A stretch of 64,000 bases of DNA, from positions 1 through 64,000 of the forward strand of contig CALJGL010000024.1 of NCBI GenBank assembly GCA_938075155.1. The letters run 5' to 3'. The stretch is from UBA12191 sp009937185 (GTDB lineage: Bacteria > Planctomycetota > UBA8108 > UBA1146). The first letter of the stretch is position 1, and each line of letters begins with the position of its first letter. Below, piece after piece: positions 7,981-17,275 of the stretch. Position numbers and translations under genes: made by a program. Under the pieces are notes generated by a model that made no database searches, was not told the origin of the DNA, and saw nothing but the letters and a program-made list of their open reading frames with translations.

Positions 7981-10052
7981 GACCCCGTGGGGTTGGCTCC
8001 CGTTCCCCCGGTACTCTGGTTCTTCGCGCCCGACCTGTTTCCAAAGCCGATAGAAACAATCATCAGCAAGGATTCCAGTCCCCAGAAGGACAGAAGCAAC
8101 AAAAAGACGCCATCTGTAAAGCCATAGGAGTGCAAGCCGACACCTAGCAAGTTCACACCCCACCAAGAGAAGGCAATGATCATTCCGTTGAGAAGAGAGA
8201 GAACATGAACCCCGTGGTCTTTGATGTATCCACCCATGCGAAGGTGCAAGATGATCAATTCTGCGAGGCATATCATGAGGGCGCCATTTTCTTTAGGGTC
8301 CCAACCCCAAAATCTTCCCCAAGAGTAGTTTGCCCAGATTCCTCCAAGAATTGTTCCGACAATGCTAAAGAAGAGACCAAAGCATATGGTTCCATAGACC
8401 ATGCGGGTCAGGCTCTTGTAGAACCCTTTGTCGTTAGGCTTGAATCCGATGAGCTTGCCTATGATCCATACATGAGCGATGGCGGCAGCAAGCAATCCTG
8501 CGGCATATCCGAGAGTGACGGTCGTGACGTGAGTGGAGAGCCAAAAGTTGGTATCCAGAACAGCAACAAGGCTGGGCATCGTATCTCCGGCTGTGACAGC
8601 TTCTTTTAACTCATAGCGATTGCTCAGGAAGCAACCCAGAGCTCCGAGGAATGCTGCAATCGTCAGGGCGATTCTTTTTCTGTCGAAGTACTCAAGTACG
8701 AGTGCTGTGATGACACAGCAACCAGTGATGAATAGAATCGTCTCATACAAGGTTGTGACGGGTGGTCTGCCTTGAATGAGACAACGAATGGTGACACCCG
8801 TGACCAAGAGTCCCAATGCAGTTCCATTCAAAACCCAAGTGATCTTGGTAGGGAACTTACTTTTTGGAATCAACCAACCGAGGAAAATCGTAATAAAGGC
8901 CAGCATGAAAAATACGAGGGCCTTCGTGAAATAGTCAACGTTGTAGAATGACACTTCACGCGATAACTGAGATCCACTCCCATGAATTTCGGCAAGCCCC
9001 TCGAGTTGGGATCCGAAAAGAGTCGACTGAATGAGGAACTGGTCACGGTCATCCAGATGTCCAACGAGACTCTCTAAAGATTTGAGAGCCGCTCCCCGTT
9101 TTTTGTACTCTTTGAACAAAAGTGCTGCCTGCACGACAGAGGAAGAAGTTTCCCATGTCACCGGAGGACTTTCTTCATCTGTTGAAACCACTTCGGGTGG
9201 GAACCAAGAGATACCCAGTTCCGAGATCTCCAAATTCCTAAGAAGATCAGTTCTCAGTTCAGTGAAGGCATCGATGAACTCAGATCTTCGATCTTGAGAG
9301 AGTGAGTCCAAATAGTCGGGGCTCGCAAGTGTTTCGACCTTATCGATTTGTTCAATGAAGGTTGAGTAACCCGGTAGAGATGATTCCCCAAAGACTTCGT
9401 CGAACTCTTTAATACCGTGAAGGGGAAGCTGATGCCGAGAACTATCCATGGAATGGAGGAGAATCTCGAGTTCCCGAATCTTATTCGTCAGTTGAATCGT
9501 TTGGCGTTCGACGAGAGACCATTCTTTGGATTCGGGCTTCGCCATCTGAATATCGCGAGCGCTGGAATAAAGAGCTGAGAGAACCGGTTGTAGTTGGTCA
9601 AAACTATAGCGATCGCTTCTTCGGAAATCGGTGGTGTCGAATCCGACTCCTATCAGGACCTCGTCGTTGGGTACGTGAATACAACGATAAGATCTCGCGA
9701 TTTCCGGATAGAACATGAAATCGAGAGCCCATTCTACAGGGCCTAGTTTTTCATCTTCTAACTTGAGGCTTCTTTTACTGTTGATTTTCAACATCAAGAA
9801 GCCGGCATAGGTCTGGAAAGGTTTGACCCTTCCTCCGTGCTGAAGAGGCCAATGGGAAACTTCGGATACGATCTCGTCAGACCAAGGTGTTCGTTGAGTC
9901 GTAGCCGCTTGCTTCTCGGCAGAGGGGGCTGATTTCGTAGTTTTATTTACTTGTGGAGCAGAAGAATCTTGGCCTTGGCACAATTGTGGCAAAAGAAGCC
10001 CTAGGCAGAGAAACAATGTTTGAAGTATGAAATTGAGATTTTTATGCTTCAT
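7977..10052 (-). CDS. ccsA: cytochrome c biogenesis protein CcsA/ResC with long N-terminal extracytoplasmic region
   Basis: The product is about 691 residues. A signal-like segment (FILQTLFLCLGLLLPQLCQG) is followed by about 350 mostly hydrophilic residues and then a polytopic C-terminal half. That half contains the haem-handling signature WGRFWGWDPKEN characteristic of CcsA/CcmC/CcmF. With ResB it forms the system II machine that exports haem and ligates it to CxxCH motifs of c-type cytochromes. The start at 10052 overlaps the resB stop by 11 bases, and the 3' end overlaps gph by 4. The N-terminal region resembles that of two-part CcsA proteins in Bacteroidetes and Planctomycetes, and its role is unknown. 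Confidence 0.88.
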   Translation of the reverse strand: MKHKNLNFILQTLFLCLGLLLPQLCQGQDSSAPQVNKTTKSAPSAEKQAATTQRTPWSDEIVSEVSHWPLQHGGRVKPFQTYAGFLMLKINSKRSLKLEDEKLGPVEWALDFMFYPEIARSYRCIHVPNDEVLIGVGFDTTDFRRSDRYSFDQLQPVLSALYSSARDIQMAKPESKEWSLVERQTIQLTNKIRELEILLHSMDSSRHQLPLHGIKEFDEVFGESSLPGYSTFIEQIDKVETLASPDYLDSLSQDRRSEFIDAFTELRTDLLRNLEISELGISWFPPEVVSTDEESPPVTWETSSSVVQAALLFKEYKKRGAALKSLESLVGHLDDRDQFLIQSTLFGSQLEGLAEIHGSGSQLSREVSFYNVDYFTKALVFFMLAFITIFLGWLIPKSKFPTKITWVLNGTALGLLVTGVTIRCLIQGRPPVTTLYETILFITGCCVITALVLEYFDRKRIALTIAAFLGALGCFLSNRYELKEAVTAGDTMPSLVAVLDTNFWLSTHVTTVTLGYAAGLLAAAIAHVWIIGKLIGFKPNDKGFYKSLTRMVYGTICFGLFFSIVGTILGGIWANYSWGRFWGWDPKENGALMICLAELIILHLRMGGYIKDHGVHVLSLLNGMIIAFSWWGVNLLGVGLHSYGFTDGVFLLLLSFWGLESLLMIVSIGFGNRSGAKNQSTGGTGANPTGS

Positions 10053-11268
10053 CAGGAGATTCTTTTCTTCTTTTGGACTGGCGACGTCCATAAGCCACAA
10101 ACTTTTGGGTGAAGGTCAGTGCCATGCCGATGCCAATAATGATGCATGAGTAGAGTGGCCAATGATCAGAAGGATTGTGGACCACTGCGAATACGCTATA
10201 GAGGGTATCGCCGGGCTTGGCATTCGGAGGTCCCCAACTCGATTGAAAAAGAATGAGACCTTGATCTCTGAGAGGGTCGTTCATCTCAATCCGCACCTTT
10301 CGGGAAGTTCCATTGGAGGCTTGAGTGACATCGCTTCGAAATTCTTTCGCCATGGAGATACCCGGGTAATCGACTTTTTCAAAGTTGTTCAGTTCAATGC
10401 TAAACGGCATCGAATGTCTGACCTTGCGTAAAGCAACCGCAAAGTCCTTCCCCTCTGCCTGGAATGTCCAGGGGAGGTATTGCCCTCCGTACAGAAAACT
10501 GACTTCCGAAATCTCCTGAGCGTCTTCGTCGCCTATAGGAGAGGTCCAGATTCTTAATCCGGGCAGATTCCGTTCATTTTCGGCATCCATGGGTCTCGCT
10601 GAAAGTGTCCAGCCATCTAATACGTAGGTGGAGTCCATGGAGGAGTTCCCCGGCTTGGTTTCTTCGGGCATGCAGTTGTCGTGCATGAAGTCGAGGTGGA
10701 GGTCGAAGGGAAGATCGGCATTGCCGGACATGACGAGGGCTTCTGGCGTCTCCTTCGCGTCGGAGTTCCGCCAATAGCGTTCGTGCAGCGTATATTCTTT
10801 AATCTCACCCGGTCCGTCTTCGAAGACTGCAATCTCCCACTCATGGTGGCTGACGTACTCGGAAGCTTTATCACCCTCGAGGAGTCTGAGATATCCTTCT
10901 TGCCCAGCCATTAACTTGACGAGGCCTGCACTCATCATGAGGGCGATACCGACATGAATGATGAAGACACCTATATTACTTTTGTTGAGACGAAGTCTAA
11001 GGATTCCACCCACCATAAGATTGAGTGTGAAGATAACCATGCAAAGCATGCCTCCGGGAAGGAAGATGGGATATCCAAAGCATTCGGTGACAAACAGGGA
11101 CTCAAAGTATTTTTTTTGAACCTGGTAGATACCCATGTTCATCTGTTCGAGTGTTCCTAGCAGGGTCAGGAGCAAGAGGAAGCTCATCATGGAAGCAGCA
11201 AGACCCAGCGATCCGAATGTCTTTATCGCTTGCGAATCCCAGAAACTCGATTTGGAGTTTTTCATCAT
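10042..11268 (-). CDS. resB: ResB-family cytochrome c biogenesis protein
   Basis: The 408-residue protein has the ResB pattern. It opens with a hydrophobic hairpin (LGLAASMMSFLLLLTLLGTLEQ), then has further membrane segments around GGMLCMVIFTLNLMVGG and IGVFIIHVGIALMMSAG. A large extracytoplasmic domain follows, with NDPLRDQGLILFQSSW near the end, and a final membrane helix (YSCIIIGIGMALTF) before a basic tail. ResB partners CcsA in system II haem delivery, and ccsA follows directly with overlapping codons. Its start overlaps the upstream lipoprotein stop by 4 bases, so the lipoprotein, ResB, CcsA and Gph are translationally coupled. Confidence 0.85.
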   Translation of the reverse strand: MMKNSKSSFWDSQAIKTFGSLGLAASMMSFLLLLTLLGTLEQMNMGIYQVQKKYFESLFVTECFGYPIFLPGGMLCMVIFTLNLMVGGILRLRLNKSNIGVFIIHVGIALMMSAGLVKLMAGQEGYLRLLEGDKASEYVSHHEWEIAVFEDGPGEIKEYTLHERYWRNSDAKETPEALVMSGNADLPFDLHLDFMHDNCMPEETKPGNSSMDSTYVLDGWTLSARPMDAENERNLPGLRIWTSPIGDEDAQEISEVSFLYGGQYLPWTFQAEGKDFAVALRKVRHSMPFSIELNNFEKVDYPGISMAKEFRSDVTQASNGTSRKVRIEMNDPLRDQGLILFQSSWGPPNAKPGDTLYSVFAVVHNPSDHWPLYSCIIIGIGMALTFTQKFVAYGRRQSKRRKESPDEA

Positions 11269-12377
11269 CGCTCCTTTACGGAATCTGCAAAAAGTTCGAG
11301 GCTCGATCTTGCCGCTTCAACTTCACTGGCAGGACCAATGAGTTTGATAAAGATCGCTTTACCTTCAAGATTTCGAATAAGTCCTATCAAGGACCAATTC
11401 CCCTTTGCTTCCGATCCCATACTGGAGTAGCTCCCGGTTCCTTCGACGACGAAAGCATCGCCCCCTAAAAGTTTCATTTTGGGGAGATTCTCGAGTTCAT
11501 TGGGGAGGAGGGGGGCAAGCATCAGTTCACTTCGCCAGCGATTGACATTTGCGAGTGTTCCGCCGCCATCTCCACCGAGGATTGTGATCCAGCAACGGGC
11601 TTCTTTTCCCGCTGCAAAAGTAACTTCGCGCATCGGTTTTGCACCGAGTGCGGTCCAGCCTTCAGGTGCAGTCCATTCGAGAGAGGAGACGGTTTCGCCA
11701 GATGCCCCTTGTTGATTGGGGGACTCTGGACGACTGAATCGTAAACTCTTGGCGAAATCGTTGAGTGCATCTGCTTCGTCGATGAGCAGTTGTCTTGGGG
11801 CTGTGGCTTTTAGGAAGATGGTGTTTCCTGCAGAAGGAACCATGAAGGCGATCATGCGGGCGTCTTCGATAGGATTCGAACTCATTCCTCCGTCGAATGA
11901 TCCGTCGATTTCAAATCGAATCGATTCTGCACCCAATAGCGGTGCACGTGGGAGAGCCATGAGGCTCTCGTCGCTGATCATGTCCTGACCCATTTGGCGG
12001 CACCAACGAGCCACATTGTCTTTCAGTGAACCCCCTCCTTTGAATGCTGTGAGGTAGCACTCTGCATTGGGGTCTCCATTGATGAGTAAGTTGACCCTTC
12101 GCATGGAGGTCTGAGAAGTAACAGTCCAACCCTCAGGTAAATCATATTCCACCTTCAGTTCTCCGGAGCTGGAGCCTGAATTTTGGCGGGATTGTTTCCC
12201 TCTGAATCGTTCATCGAGAGTTGCTGATTTGAAGACCGGTTGGGATACTTCCGAAATAATTCGGGTCTCATAGACCGGTTCGGATTTACTTTGGCAACCT
12301 GATGACAAAATGGTCAGGCCGATCGCAACTATGCCCATGACAAGACTCAACGATTGCAAATGACCTGACCTTTTCAT
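11265..12377 (-). CDS. lipoprotein with an internally duplicated domain, coupled to resB
   Basis: The 370-residue product begins with a lipoprotein signal peptide ending in a lipobox (ILSSGC). The mature part contains two copies of a domain of about 130 residues. Copy 1 starts at EYDLPEGWTVTSQTSMRRV and copy 2 at EWTAPEGWTALGAKPMREV. Both then carry a charged-aromatic strand, a N-V-x-R-W helix (NVARW, NVNRW) and an IFLKATAP / IFIKLIGP strand. I do not recognise the family. Overlap with resB suggests a role in cytochrome c maturation or in sensing at the outer face of the membrane, which is inference. Confidence 0.75.
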   Translation of the reverse strand: MKRSGHLQSLSLVMGIVAIGLTILSSGCQSKSEPVYETRIISEVSQPVFKSATLDERFRGKQSRQNSGSSSGELKVEYDLPEGWTVTSQTSMRRVNLLINGDPNAECYLTAFKGGGSLKDNVARWCRQMGQDMISDESLMALPRAPLLGAESIRFEIDGSFDGGMSSNPIEDARMIAFMVPSAGNTIFLKATAPRQLLIDEADALNDFAKSLRFSRPESPNQQGASGETVSSLEWTAPEGWTALGAKPMREVTFAAGKEARCWITILGGDGGGTLANVNRWRSELMLAPLLPNELENLPKMKLLGGDAFVVEGTGSYSSMGSEAKGNWSLIGLIRNLEGKAIFIKLIGPASEVEAARSSLELFADSVKER

Positions 12378-12403
12378 CTCGCTTCTTCCTATCTGATTTC
12401 AAT

Positions 12404-12733
12404 TCAACTAGTGATTTCGTCGAGGGCTTTTTCTAGAACTGGCTTGGGGTGTGCCCCTGTCATTTGATTCACGACTTCACCGTCCTTGAAAAAGAGAAGG
12501 GTGGGTACTCCCTGAATACCGTATTTAACGGCCAGGCCTTCTGCTTGCTCGATGTCGACTTTCCCTATTTTTACTCCCTTGGCGGAGTACTCTTCTGCGA
12601 GTTGATGGACAATGGGTTCAAGTGTTTTGCAAGGCCCACACCAAGTCGCATAGAAATCCAGCATGGCGAGTCCGCCGCTACCTATTTCAGCTTCAAAGTT
12701 ATTATCATCAATATTGATCAGATTTTCTGCCAT
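12404..12733 (-). CDS. trxA: thioredoxin
   Basis: The 109-residue product has the thioredoxin fold and the WCGPCK active site in FYATWCGPCKTLEP, followed by VDIEQAEGLAVKYGIQGVPTLLFF with the conserved cis-proline. It reduces protein disulfides in the cytoplasm using electrons from thioredoxin reductase, whose gene is at 22.1 kb. The ATG at 12733 is preceded by GGAAGAAGAGGAAG. An upstream in-frame TTG (12754) would add seven unlikely residues. It lies between the DUF2203 gene and the lipoprotein-resB-ccsA operon on the same strand. Confidence 0.95.
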   Translation of the reverse strand: MAENLINIDDNNFEAEIGSGGLAMLDFYATWCGPCKTLEPIVHQLAEEYSAKGVKIGKVDIEQAEGLAVKYGIQGVPTLLFFKDGEVVNQMTGAHPKPVLEKALDEITS

Positions 12734-12750
12734 ATCTTCCTCTTCTTCCC

Positions 12751-13305
12751 TCAATCGAGGGGGTAAATCAAATCTTCTGTGTCCAGATCACTATTATTTA
12801 CGATCAGGGGAATCCGCTCCCCTGGCTCTCCATCTACCGGCCTCCAGGCCTGAATAGAATCCTCTCCCGGTTGCCATGAAAACCACGCAAGGCAACCATC
12901 GATCTCACCTAGGAATTCCATTGTTGCCTGATCTACGTTTACAAGGAGCCCGCCCAACTCTTTAATTTCTTCTCGGTATGACTCCAGCTTTTTCGATAAG
13001 ACTCGAAGTTCGCCCTGTAGCTTCATCACAGTTCCCGTATATCTGCTCGTTGACGAACTCTCGGATTTACGCTCCTTGAGAATGTCATCACGTTTATTTT
13101 TTACCCTGATGATGTCAGAGCCAATTTTTTGAAGAAGTGGAATTCTTGCAGATACTTCATTGAGATCAAATGTGTGAGGTGTGCTCTGGCGATCAATCAT
13201 TCGAACGAAGTTCCCTTCGGGGGTAAAGGTTGGGAGTCTCTCAACAAAGTGAGTCAAAGATTTGGGAAACCTTCTTGTCGTCGTTATCTCGTTACTACTG
13301 TTCAT
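12751..13305 (-). CDS. DUF2203-family protein
   Basis: The 184-residue product has the DUF2203 layout: TFDLNEVSARIPLLQKI, a long charged helical hairpin, then ELGGLLVNVDQATMEFLGEIDG-CLAWFSWQPGEDSIQAW. The family is small and cytoplasmic with no established function. Unlike most members it carries about 40 extra residues before the DLNEV motif, so a later start (for example MIDRQ) is possible. The ATG at 13305 has a close GGAGAAG. Its last bases run into the region of the trxA ribosome site, so the two genes are probably co-transcribed. Confidence 0.75.
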   Translation of the reverse strand: MNSSNEITTTRRFPKSLTHFVERLPTFTPEGNFVRMIDRQSTPHTFDLNEVSARIPLLQKIGSDIIRVKNKRDDILKERKSESSSTSRYTGTVMKLQGELRVLSKKLESYREEIKELGGLLVNVDQATMEFLGEIDGCLAWFSWQPGEDSIQAWRPVDGEPGERIPLIVNNSDLDTEDLIYPLD

Positions 13306-13322
13306 CTTCTCCGAGGAATCCT

Positions 13323-13361
13323 ACGCATGAGTTCGACGCATGAGTTCGACGCATGAGTTCG
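13323..13361. repeat. three perfect tandem copies of a 13-bp unit
   Basis: The unit ACGCATGAGTTCG is repeated three times without a mismatch at 13323-13335, 13336-13348 and 13349-13361. It lies in the intergenic space just upstream of the DUF2203 start on the minus strand. Being 13 bp it would shift frame if copy number changed. It may be simple slippage or tandem binding sites. Confidence 0.9.
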
Positions 13362-13525
13362 CCTCAGAAGTCGAAATATTGCGGAGTCAAACTCTGCCAT
13401 ATCTATGCTGTCATGGTAGTGATACGGGCTTCCGGAATCAATCGAGGCGACCGAATTCCTGAGCCAAGTGTGACATTCTAGGCTATAAATCATGTAGGGA
13501 ATTCACTTGCATGGGGGGATATACA

Positions 13526-14446
13526 ATGTCCGGATTCGTAAAGATAGGTCGGTGGGAAATCTGCACCTTGGAAGGGGGGGGGCTGCATCTCGACGGAGGA
13601 GCCATGTTTGGCTCCGTTCCCAGAGTTGTCTGGGAGGGTTGCATACCACCAGACGATCAACATCGGATCCCATTGGCCACTCGGTTATTGCTTTTGAAGG
13701 ACAGTGAATCTGATCGTATTGCGGTCATTGATGCCGGCGTGGGGGACAAGGAAGACCCTTCTTTCAGGGACAGGTTCGCAGTCTGGCTACCTGAGGGGCA
13801 TTCCGAGCCTCCTCTCTGGTCGGCGATCCGGTCGGCGGGAGTGGACCCTGATACCGTCACCGACTTGGTCATTACCCACCTCCACTTTGACCATGTGGGT
13901 GGAGCGACCCAAAGAAATGAGGCGGGAGAATCGATCCCAGCCTTGCCGCATGCGAAGCATTGGGTTCAGCAGAAAAATTGGGACACCGCGCTTTCTCCCA
14001 ATCCAAGAGAGAAGGCTTCATACCTCCGGGAAAATGTCGAGCCTCTCGAAGATACCTTGTTGGAGCGCATCGATGGATCCGGTGAAATTTTTCCTGGAGT
14101 TTCAGTGGAAGAGGTTCACGGACATACGCTCGGGATGCAGACCGTCAGGATTGAAGGAGGTGGCAAGGTTGTTCGATACTTGGCCGACCTTGCTCCAACT
14201 CTCCATCATCTGAGAGCAGCATGGACGATGGGGTACGATATTCATGCTTTGAAAGTTGTCGAAGAGAAACAAGCATTACTGAATTCAGCTTCCCAGGAAG
14301 AGGCTCTCCTCGTTCTTGAGCATGATCCCGTGAACTCTTGGGCAAAGGTGGTTCACCAAAATGGGCGATTCAAAGCTGAATCTGTTGAACCAGAATACGA
14401 TTCTTCTTCATCTGCTCAGAGTCCGAGTCTTGAGGAGCCACTGTAG
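13526..14446 (+). CDS. metallo-beta-lactamase-fold hydrolase
   Basis: The product is about 306 residues with the dinuclear zinc signature THLHFDHVGG, an earlier VIDAGVGD strand, an HGHTLGMQ third-ligand segment and a late VLEHDP. The pattern is that of quorum-quenching lactonase-like or general MBL hydrolases, with the N-terminal GGAMFG...WEG typical of the AHL-lactonase/AttM branch. Substrate cannot be told. I chose the ATG at 13526 (MSGFVKIGRW) over the ATG at 13511. Its 3' end overlaps the convergent fdhD gene by 31 bases. Confidence 0.85.
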   Translation: MSGFVKIGRWEICTLEGGGLHLDGGAMFGSVPRVVWEGCIPPDDQHRIPLATRLLLLKDSESDRIAVIDAGVGDKEDPSFRDRFAVWLPEGHSEPPLWSAIRSAGVDPDTVTDLVITHLHFDHVGGATQRNEAGESIPALPHAKHWVQQKNWDTALSPNPREKASYLRENVEPLEDTLLERIDGSGEIFPGVSVEEVHGHTLGMQTVRIEGGGKVVRYLADLAPTLHHLRAAWTMGYDIHALKVVEEKQALLNSASQEEALLVLEHDPVNSWAKVVHQNGRFKAESVEPEYDSSSSAQSPSLEEPL

Positions 14447-15288
14447 CAGTTCAATCCTGAGGAACTTGCGAACCCACAGAGAACCATTCCCGCTTCTTTG
14501 GAGGTTTCGATCGCGAGACTGGATGGTGCTCCCACGGCAATAAGTGCTTCGAATCCTGCAACAGCTGCTTTTTGTACCAGTTCAAAACTGGCTCTACCAC
14601 TCACAGCACAGACGCGTCCTGAAGCCGGAAGTTGATTTCGCATCGACAATGTCCCGACCAATTTGTCGAGGGCATTGTGACGTCCCACGTCTTCCCTGAT
14701 AGCGAGTTCTTCTCCGGAGATCACCCATGCACCTGCCGCATGGACGCCACCGGTACGTTCGAATAGTTTTTGAGATTTTCTCAATAGATCCGGCAATGTC
14801 GCTAACCATGCAGGGTCAAGATCAGAGCGCGTCTCGAGAATGGGGATCTTCGAAATCACATCTTCGATTCGAGTTCTTCCGCATATACCGCAAGCACTGG
14901 TGCCGTGACCCAAGCTGCCCAAATGTTTGATATCAGGTTGCGCACCATCCCTCAGAGTCACGGTGACCACATTCAGAGGTTCTTCTGCTTCACCATTGGT
15001 GCAATGAGAGGATCCCGCTGGAGATTCAGTGGCTCCAAGAATGCCTTCAGCCACGAGAAATCCTTGGGCCAATTCAAAGTCATTGCCCGGGGTTCGCATC
15101 GTCGTTCCGACGCGCTCTTCACGCATGCCTGAGGAATCCAGCCAGCGCAGTCGGATTTCGAGAGGTTCCTCTACGGCAATTTGGTCGAGTCCTCTGGGCG
15201 ATCGACCCGGACGGGTTCTTCGGACAGGGAGCTTCCGCGTCGGACGATGTCCGTGGGAGGGGAGTGCTTCGTCACTTGTGGGAGGCAT
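14416..15288 (-). CDS. fdhD: formate dehydrogenase accessory sulfurtransferase FdhD
   Basis: The 290-residue product shows EEPLEIRL near the start, MRTPGNDFELAQGFLVAEGI, the cysteine motif GTSACGICG that carries the transferred sulfur, TGGVHAAGAW, REDVGRHNALDKLVG and VSGRASFELVQKAA. FdhD passes sulfur from a cysteine desulfurase to the molybdenum/tungsten bis-MGD cofactor of formate dehydrogenases. No formate dehydrogenase is in the window. The first 30 residues are Arg/Pro-rich and a later start is possible. It converges on the MBL-fold gene with a short overlap. Confidence 0.93.
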   Translation of the reverse strand: MPPTSDEALPSHGHRPTRKLPVRRTRPGRSPRGLDQIAVEEPLEIRLRWLDSSGMREERVGTTMRTPGNDFELAQGFLVAEGILGATESPAGSSHCTNGEAEEPLNVVTVTLRDGAQPDIKHLGSLGHGTSACGICGRTRIEDVISKIPILETRSDLDPAWLATLPDLLRKSQKLFERTGGVHAAGAWVISGEELAIREDVGRHNALDKLVGTLSMRNQLPASGRVCAVSGRASFELVQKAAVAGFEALIAVGAPSSLAIETSKEAGMVLCGFASSSGLNCYSGSSRLGL

Positions 15289-15416
15289 TTCTGCATCTAC
15301 CCTTCACATGGGATCTGGTAGTACAGGATACCCCAACGGGGCTGGGTTGCACGCCTCAGCATAAGGAGAGATTTAACAGAAAATCCACTTCAATCACTGA
15401 AGGCAAATGTGCCTGA

Positions 15417-17237
15417 TCAGGTTCCGGGAAGGATGGGTTCTCCTTCTTCCCAGACAAGCCTGTCGATAGAAACAGCTTGAGGGAAGAGATCACGCAGAAC
15501 GCTCGCATCGAGAAGTCCAGGATCGTAGCCCCAAGATCTTTCTGGAGGTTGATACACTCCGGATTTTCCCCACCGCTCAGTGGCTTGGCGGCTTTGGAAA
15601 AGGTTGATGAACGCTCCATTAATATTGCACTTCACTTTACTACCACTGGAGTTTTTCCACCGTTCGTGGAATCTAGGTAGGTTTTCCAATCCACCAGAGT
15701 AATCTCCTCCACCATCTGGAGTCGGCACATTTCCTGTGATCATCGCCATGTTATAGGTGGTCTCGGTAGCACGATCGATATCTCCATAATCATCCCCAGC
15801 TTCTCGTTCGTCGTCCCATGCTTCGGAGAGAAGATTGACGGCATCGCTAATAACCGCCACTGTTTTTTGATCGGAGGTTCCGAAATCAGTAGTATTAAAA
15901 TCACCCTCAACGTAAATGGGATTCTCGCTAACGAAGAGCATGTCTGCTGGAATGGTTTCTCCATTGAGGAGTCGTATTCCTTCAAACCAATTATTGACGC
16001 TACCGGGATCCCAATTTGCTGGCTCAGGTTCGGGTGATCGGTATGCGTAAATTTGATGGATGTCATTGGTAGGGTCTAGGTCCTGATTCGCAGATTCGAT
16101 GTAGCTCACCAATAATGGGTCAGAGAGATCAATCTCTGTGAGAGGGACGTAGGTTTCCTCGCGAGCGTCATACATATCACTCGAGGATTCACTGACTGCC
16201 GTCGAAACCAGGGCAGTGATGTCGACTTCCACGCCATTTTGAACGTGATAAACACGATCGTTATGGAATAGAAGGTCCGCATTGTTTCTATAATGCCCGT
16301 TGTTTGAGATCGAACCAATCTCAGGAGCATTCTGGGTCAATATTCCATGGCTTCCGGTTTGAACCGTTCCATCCCAACGTCCGTCTGCATAATCAACCCA
16401 GGCTTCTGGGTCATTCCAGTAATCGTAATCTCGATCATTTCTAAGTGACTTGAATTCTCCAGCACTATTCTTGATTCGGACCGTGCCGTTAGTGGTTTGG
16501 TTGTTGTTTTTTCTTTTCCTGAAAAGTTCGCCGGTACATCTGAAGTAATCAGAGTCGATATCAAGGGTTCCGCCAACACCGACATAAATGTCGCCATTTG
16601 CATGAACCTTTCCTTCAAATGTCATTGAAGGACCTGGGAGCAATTCCAAATCGTCATCGAAAAATATGGCGAAATCGAAGAGGGGGTTTCTTTGAACTTC
16701 AATAGTTCTGCGAAGTCTGCTCCATGCACCGCCGACTTCTAGTCCAGAGTTAGCATTCTCCCCTGGGTAGATTTGCACGACACGCGTGTAAAGAGTCTGT
16801 GTTTCTGAACCACCCCCTTGAGTGGAGTCGTAGAGAACTTCGATGGAGCGCCATCCATTTTCGTCTAATTCTCCTGGGTAAATGGTAGGAGTTAGATCTT
16901 CTCCATTCCAAGAGTATGTTTCGCCACCAATAGTGACGGTCCCTGATGCGTTGGTCGAATTTGCAAACGGATCATCGAAGTTCGCTGTGCGGACCAATAT
17001 TTGTTTCTGGGCGGCATCAAGGATGGCCTCAGCAAGTGATCGAGCTTGAAGGCGATCCATTTGGAATCTGGAATCTTTATTCCTCGTCAATGTGGTAGTC
17101 ACCGTCACGGCGCAGACCATTCCGAGGACGAGAGCCATGAAAACAGTGACAAACATCGCCACTCCTGATTCCGAGGAAGGCAGTTTGTTTTCATGTGTCA
17201 AAGTCTCCCCCGAGATTTGGTCATGCTGAGTGTTCAA
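15417..17237 (-). CDS. PilX-like type IV pilus / pseudopilus-associated surface protein
   Basis: The product is about 606 residues. Near the N terminus a prepilin-like segment (SGVAMFVTVFMALVLGMVC) resembles PilX, whose members have long exposed C-terminal domains. A helix with QARSLAEAILDAAQK follows, as in PilX. The remaining 500 residues are Asn/Asp/Gly-rich and look extracellular. A TTG at 17237 has AGGAG at a good distance, so I prefer it to the TTG at 17255. It is last in a run of three prepilin-type genes on the minus strand, which together suggest a small type IV pilus or pseudopilus tip complex. Confidence 0.7.
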   Translation of the reverse strand: MNTQHDQISGETLTHENKLPSSESGVAMFVTVFMALVLGMVCAVTVTTTLTRNKDSRFQMDRLQARSLAEAILDAAQKQILVRTANFDDPFANSTNASGTVTIGGETYSWNGEDLTPTIYPGELDENGWRSIEVLYDSTQGGGSETQTLYTRVVQIYPGENANSGLEVGGAWSRLRRTIEVQRNPLFDFAIFFDDDLELLPGPSMTFEGKVHANGDIYVGVGGTLDIDSDYFRCTGELFRKRKNNNQTTNGTVRIKNSAGEFKSLRNDRDYDYWNDPEAWVDYADGRWDGTVQTGSHGILTQNAPEIGSISNNGHYRNNADLLFHNDRVYHVQNGVEVDITALVSTAVSESSSDMYDAREETYVPLTEIDLSDPLLVSYIESANQDLDPTNDIHQIYAYRSPEPEPANWDPGSVNNWFEGIRLLNGETIPADMLFVSENPIYVEGDFNTTDFGTSDQKTVAVISDAVNLLSEAWDDEREAGDDYGDIDRATETTYNMAMITGNVPTPDGGGDYSGGLENLPRFHERWKNSSGSKVKCNINGAFINLFQSRQATERWGKSGVYQPPERSWGYDPGLLDASVLRDLFPQAVSIDRLVWEEGEPILPGT

Positions 17238-17275
17238 TCGGTTTCTCCTGTTCAAGGGTCGGAATGTTGGCCTAG

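Noticed and set aside
13302..13493. 63-codon minus-strand open frame upstream of the DUF2203 gene
   Set aside because: It runs through the 13-bp repeat, lacks a ribosome site and matches nothing known.
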